A DNA stretch of 64,000 bases. It comes from Saprospiraceae bacterium (GTDB taxonomy: Bacteria > Bacteroidota > Bacteroidia > Chitinophagales > Saprospiraceae). The notes under the pieces were generated by a model, which worked only from the letters and a program-made list of their open reading frames with translations, was not told the DNA's origin and did not search any database. Location of the stretch: positions 904,501 to 968,500 of the forward strand of contig JADJYQ010000001.1 of assembly GCA_016719615.1 (NCBI GenBank), read 5' to 3'. Below are positions 63,580-64,000 of the stretch, piece after piece. Each line of letters starts with the position of its first letter. Positions within the stretch are counted from its first letter, which is position 1. The translations under genes were made by a program, and so were the position numbers.

Positions 63580-64000
63580 TTATTTTGTTTGAACCAATTT
63601 GAGAAAAACACTTTCCATATTAGGGCTGGCATATTCTTGTTTCAAGGCCTCAGGACTTCCGAGTGCAACAATTTTTCCGTCAACCATGATCGATACCCTT
63701 GAGCAATATTCAGCTTCATCGAGATAATGCGTCGTTACAAACAAAGTATGTCCCTGTGCAGCATAGGCCAGGATGAGTTCCCAAAATTCTCGCCGGGTAA
63801 TCGGATCTACACCGCCTGTAGGTTCATCTAAAAATACCAATTTGGGTTGATGAAAAATAGAAACAGAAAAAGCCAATTTCTGTTTCCAACCAAGGGGCAA
63901 AGATTTGACTAGCTGGTTTTTATAATTTTCCAGGTTTAGAAAATTTAATACATCAGCTGATCTTTTTTGGATTTCACTTTTAGACATGCTATAAATTCCA
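63580..64000 (-). CDS. ABC exporter ATPase, YbhF-like, incomplete at the window edge
   Basis: The C-terminal 140 codons only; the frame is open through base 64000, so the gene starts outside. The 'LPLGWKQKLAFSVSIF' signature region, Walker B 'LVFLDEPTGGVDP' and the H-loop 'LFVTTHYLDEAEYC' are visible. Its stop lies 10 bases before the YbhS-like start, so the three genes form one operon. An HlyD-type adaptor is expected upstream but lies outside the window. Confidence 0.92.
   Translation of the reverse strand, partial: GIYSMSKSEIQKRSADVLNFLNLENYKNQLVKSLPLGWKQKLAFSVSIFHQPKLVFLDEPTGGVDPITRREFWELILAYAAQGHTLFVTTHYLDEAEYCSRVSIMVDGKIVALGSPEALKQEYASPNMESVFLKLVQTK

Noticed and set aside
63580..64000. 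A complete short ATPase gene starting at 63987
   Set aside because: The frame is open to the end of the window and the Walker A region is missing, so the gene continues outside.

Overview
The window is AT-rich, densely coded chromosomal DNA from a Bacteroidota bacterium, most likely of the Saprospiraceae or a near relative. The evidence is the set of families present: proteins with C-terminal type IX secretion (T9SS) sorting domains, a gldA-gldF-gldG ABC transporter cluster, SprB-like, dockerin-like and cohesin-like domains in one giant surface protein, a TonB-plug outer-membrane beta-barrel protein, a DUF1800/DUF1501 pair, and many Bacteroidota-type -7 promoter boxes (TAnnTTTG). No rRNA, phage, integrase, transposase or CRISPR array is visible. 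The species assignment is inference.

Layout. 1-7.9 kb: 3' part of a tricorn-type protease, a TonB-plug outer-membrane protein (frameshifted), a DUF1761 membrane protein, and on the minus strand a kelch-repeat protein followed by a TlpA-like thiol-disulfide protein, both with T9SS-like tails. 7.9-9.6 kb: a gene-free repeat island made of a 268-bp tandem array, a 221-bp tandem array carrying pieces of a tRNA-Pro 3' end, an intact tRNA-Pro(GGG) and a GT-rich microsatellite. 9.7-23.1 kb: a DinB-like protein, a 12.3-kb gene for a ~4,096-residue secreted surface protein, and a small secreted protein. 23.2-32.7 kb: two coiled-coil proteins, aspartate kinase, a barnase/barstar pair, an RND efflux adaptor and pump, and an orphan HsdR_N-type nuclease-fold protein.

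32.8-43.9 kb is a surface-polysaccharide cluster: Wzx-like flippase (frameshifted), O-antigen ligase/polymerase-like protein, two asparagine-synthase-like amidotransferases, UDP-glucuronate-epimerase-like SDR, hexapeptide acyltransferase, GT4 glycosyltransferase and a GT-B-like protein. 44.0-48.8 kb holds gldA, gldF, gldG (frameshifted) and a PolX/PHP protein whose polymerase aspartates are replaced. 48.9-52.7 kb holds a DUF1573 lipoprotein, a UbiA-type prenyltransferase, RdgB/HAM1, an unknown protein and IlvE. 53.1-60.8 kb holds a DUF1800-DUF1501-discoidin/T9SS operon diverging from a large BNR-propeller T9SS protein. The end of the window carries a duplicated intergenic element and a YbhFSR-like ABC exporter on the minus strand that runs off the edge.

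The strongest unexplained signals are (i) a recurrent perfect palindrome ACTAACNNNNGTTAGT at four sites plus two variants, inside and between genes; (ii) the tRNA-Pro-derived repeat array, whose units contain a ~121-bp segment with terminal inverted repeats; (iii) an 18-bp paired palindrome in the DUF1800/BNR divergent promoter region; and (iv) three homopolymer frameshifts in otherwise intact surface or envelope genes, which may be sequencing errors. Several long frames appear to begin at a TTG that is really the TTTG of a promoter; those starts were moved to the next sensible ATG.
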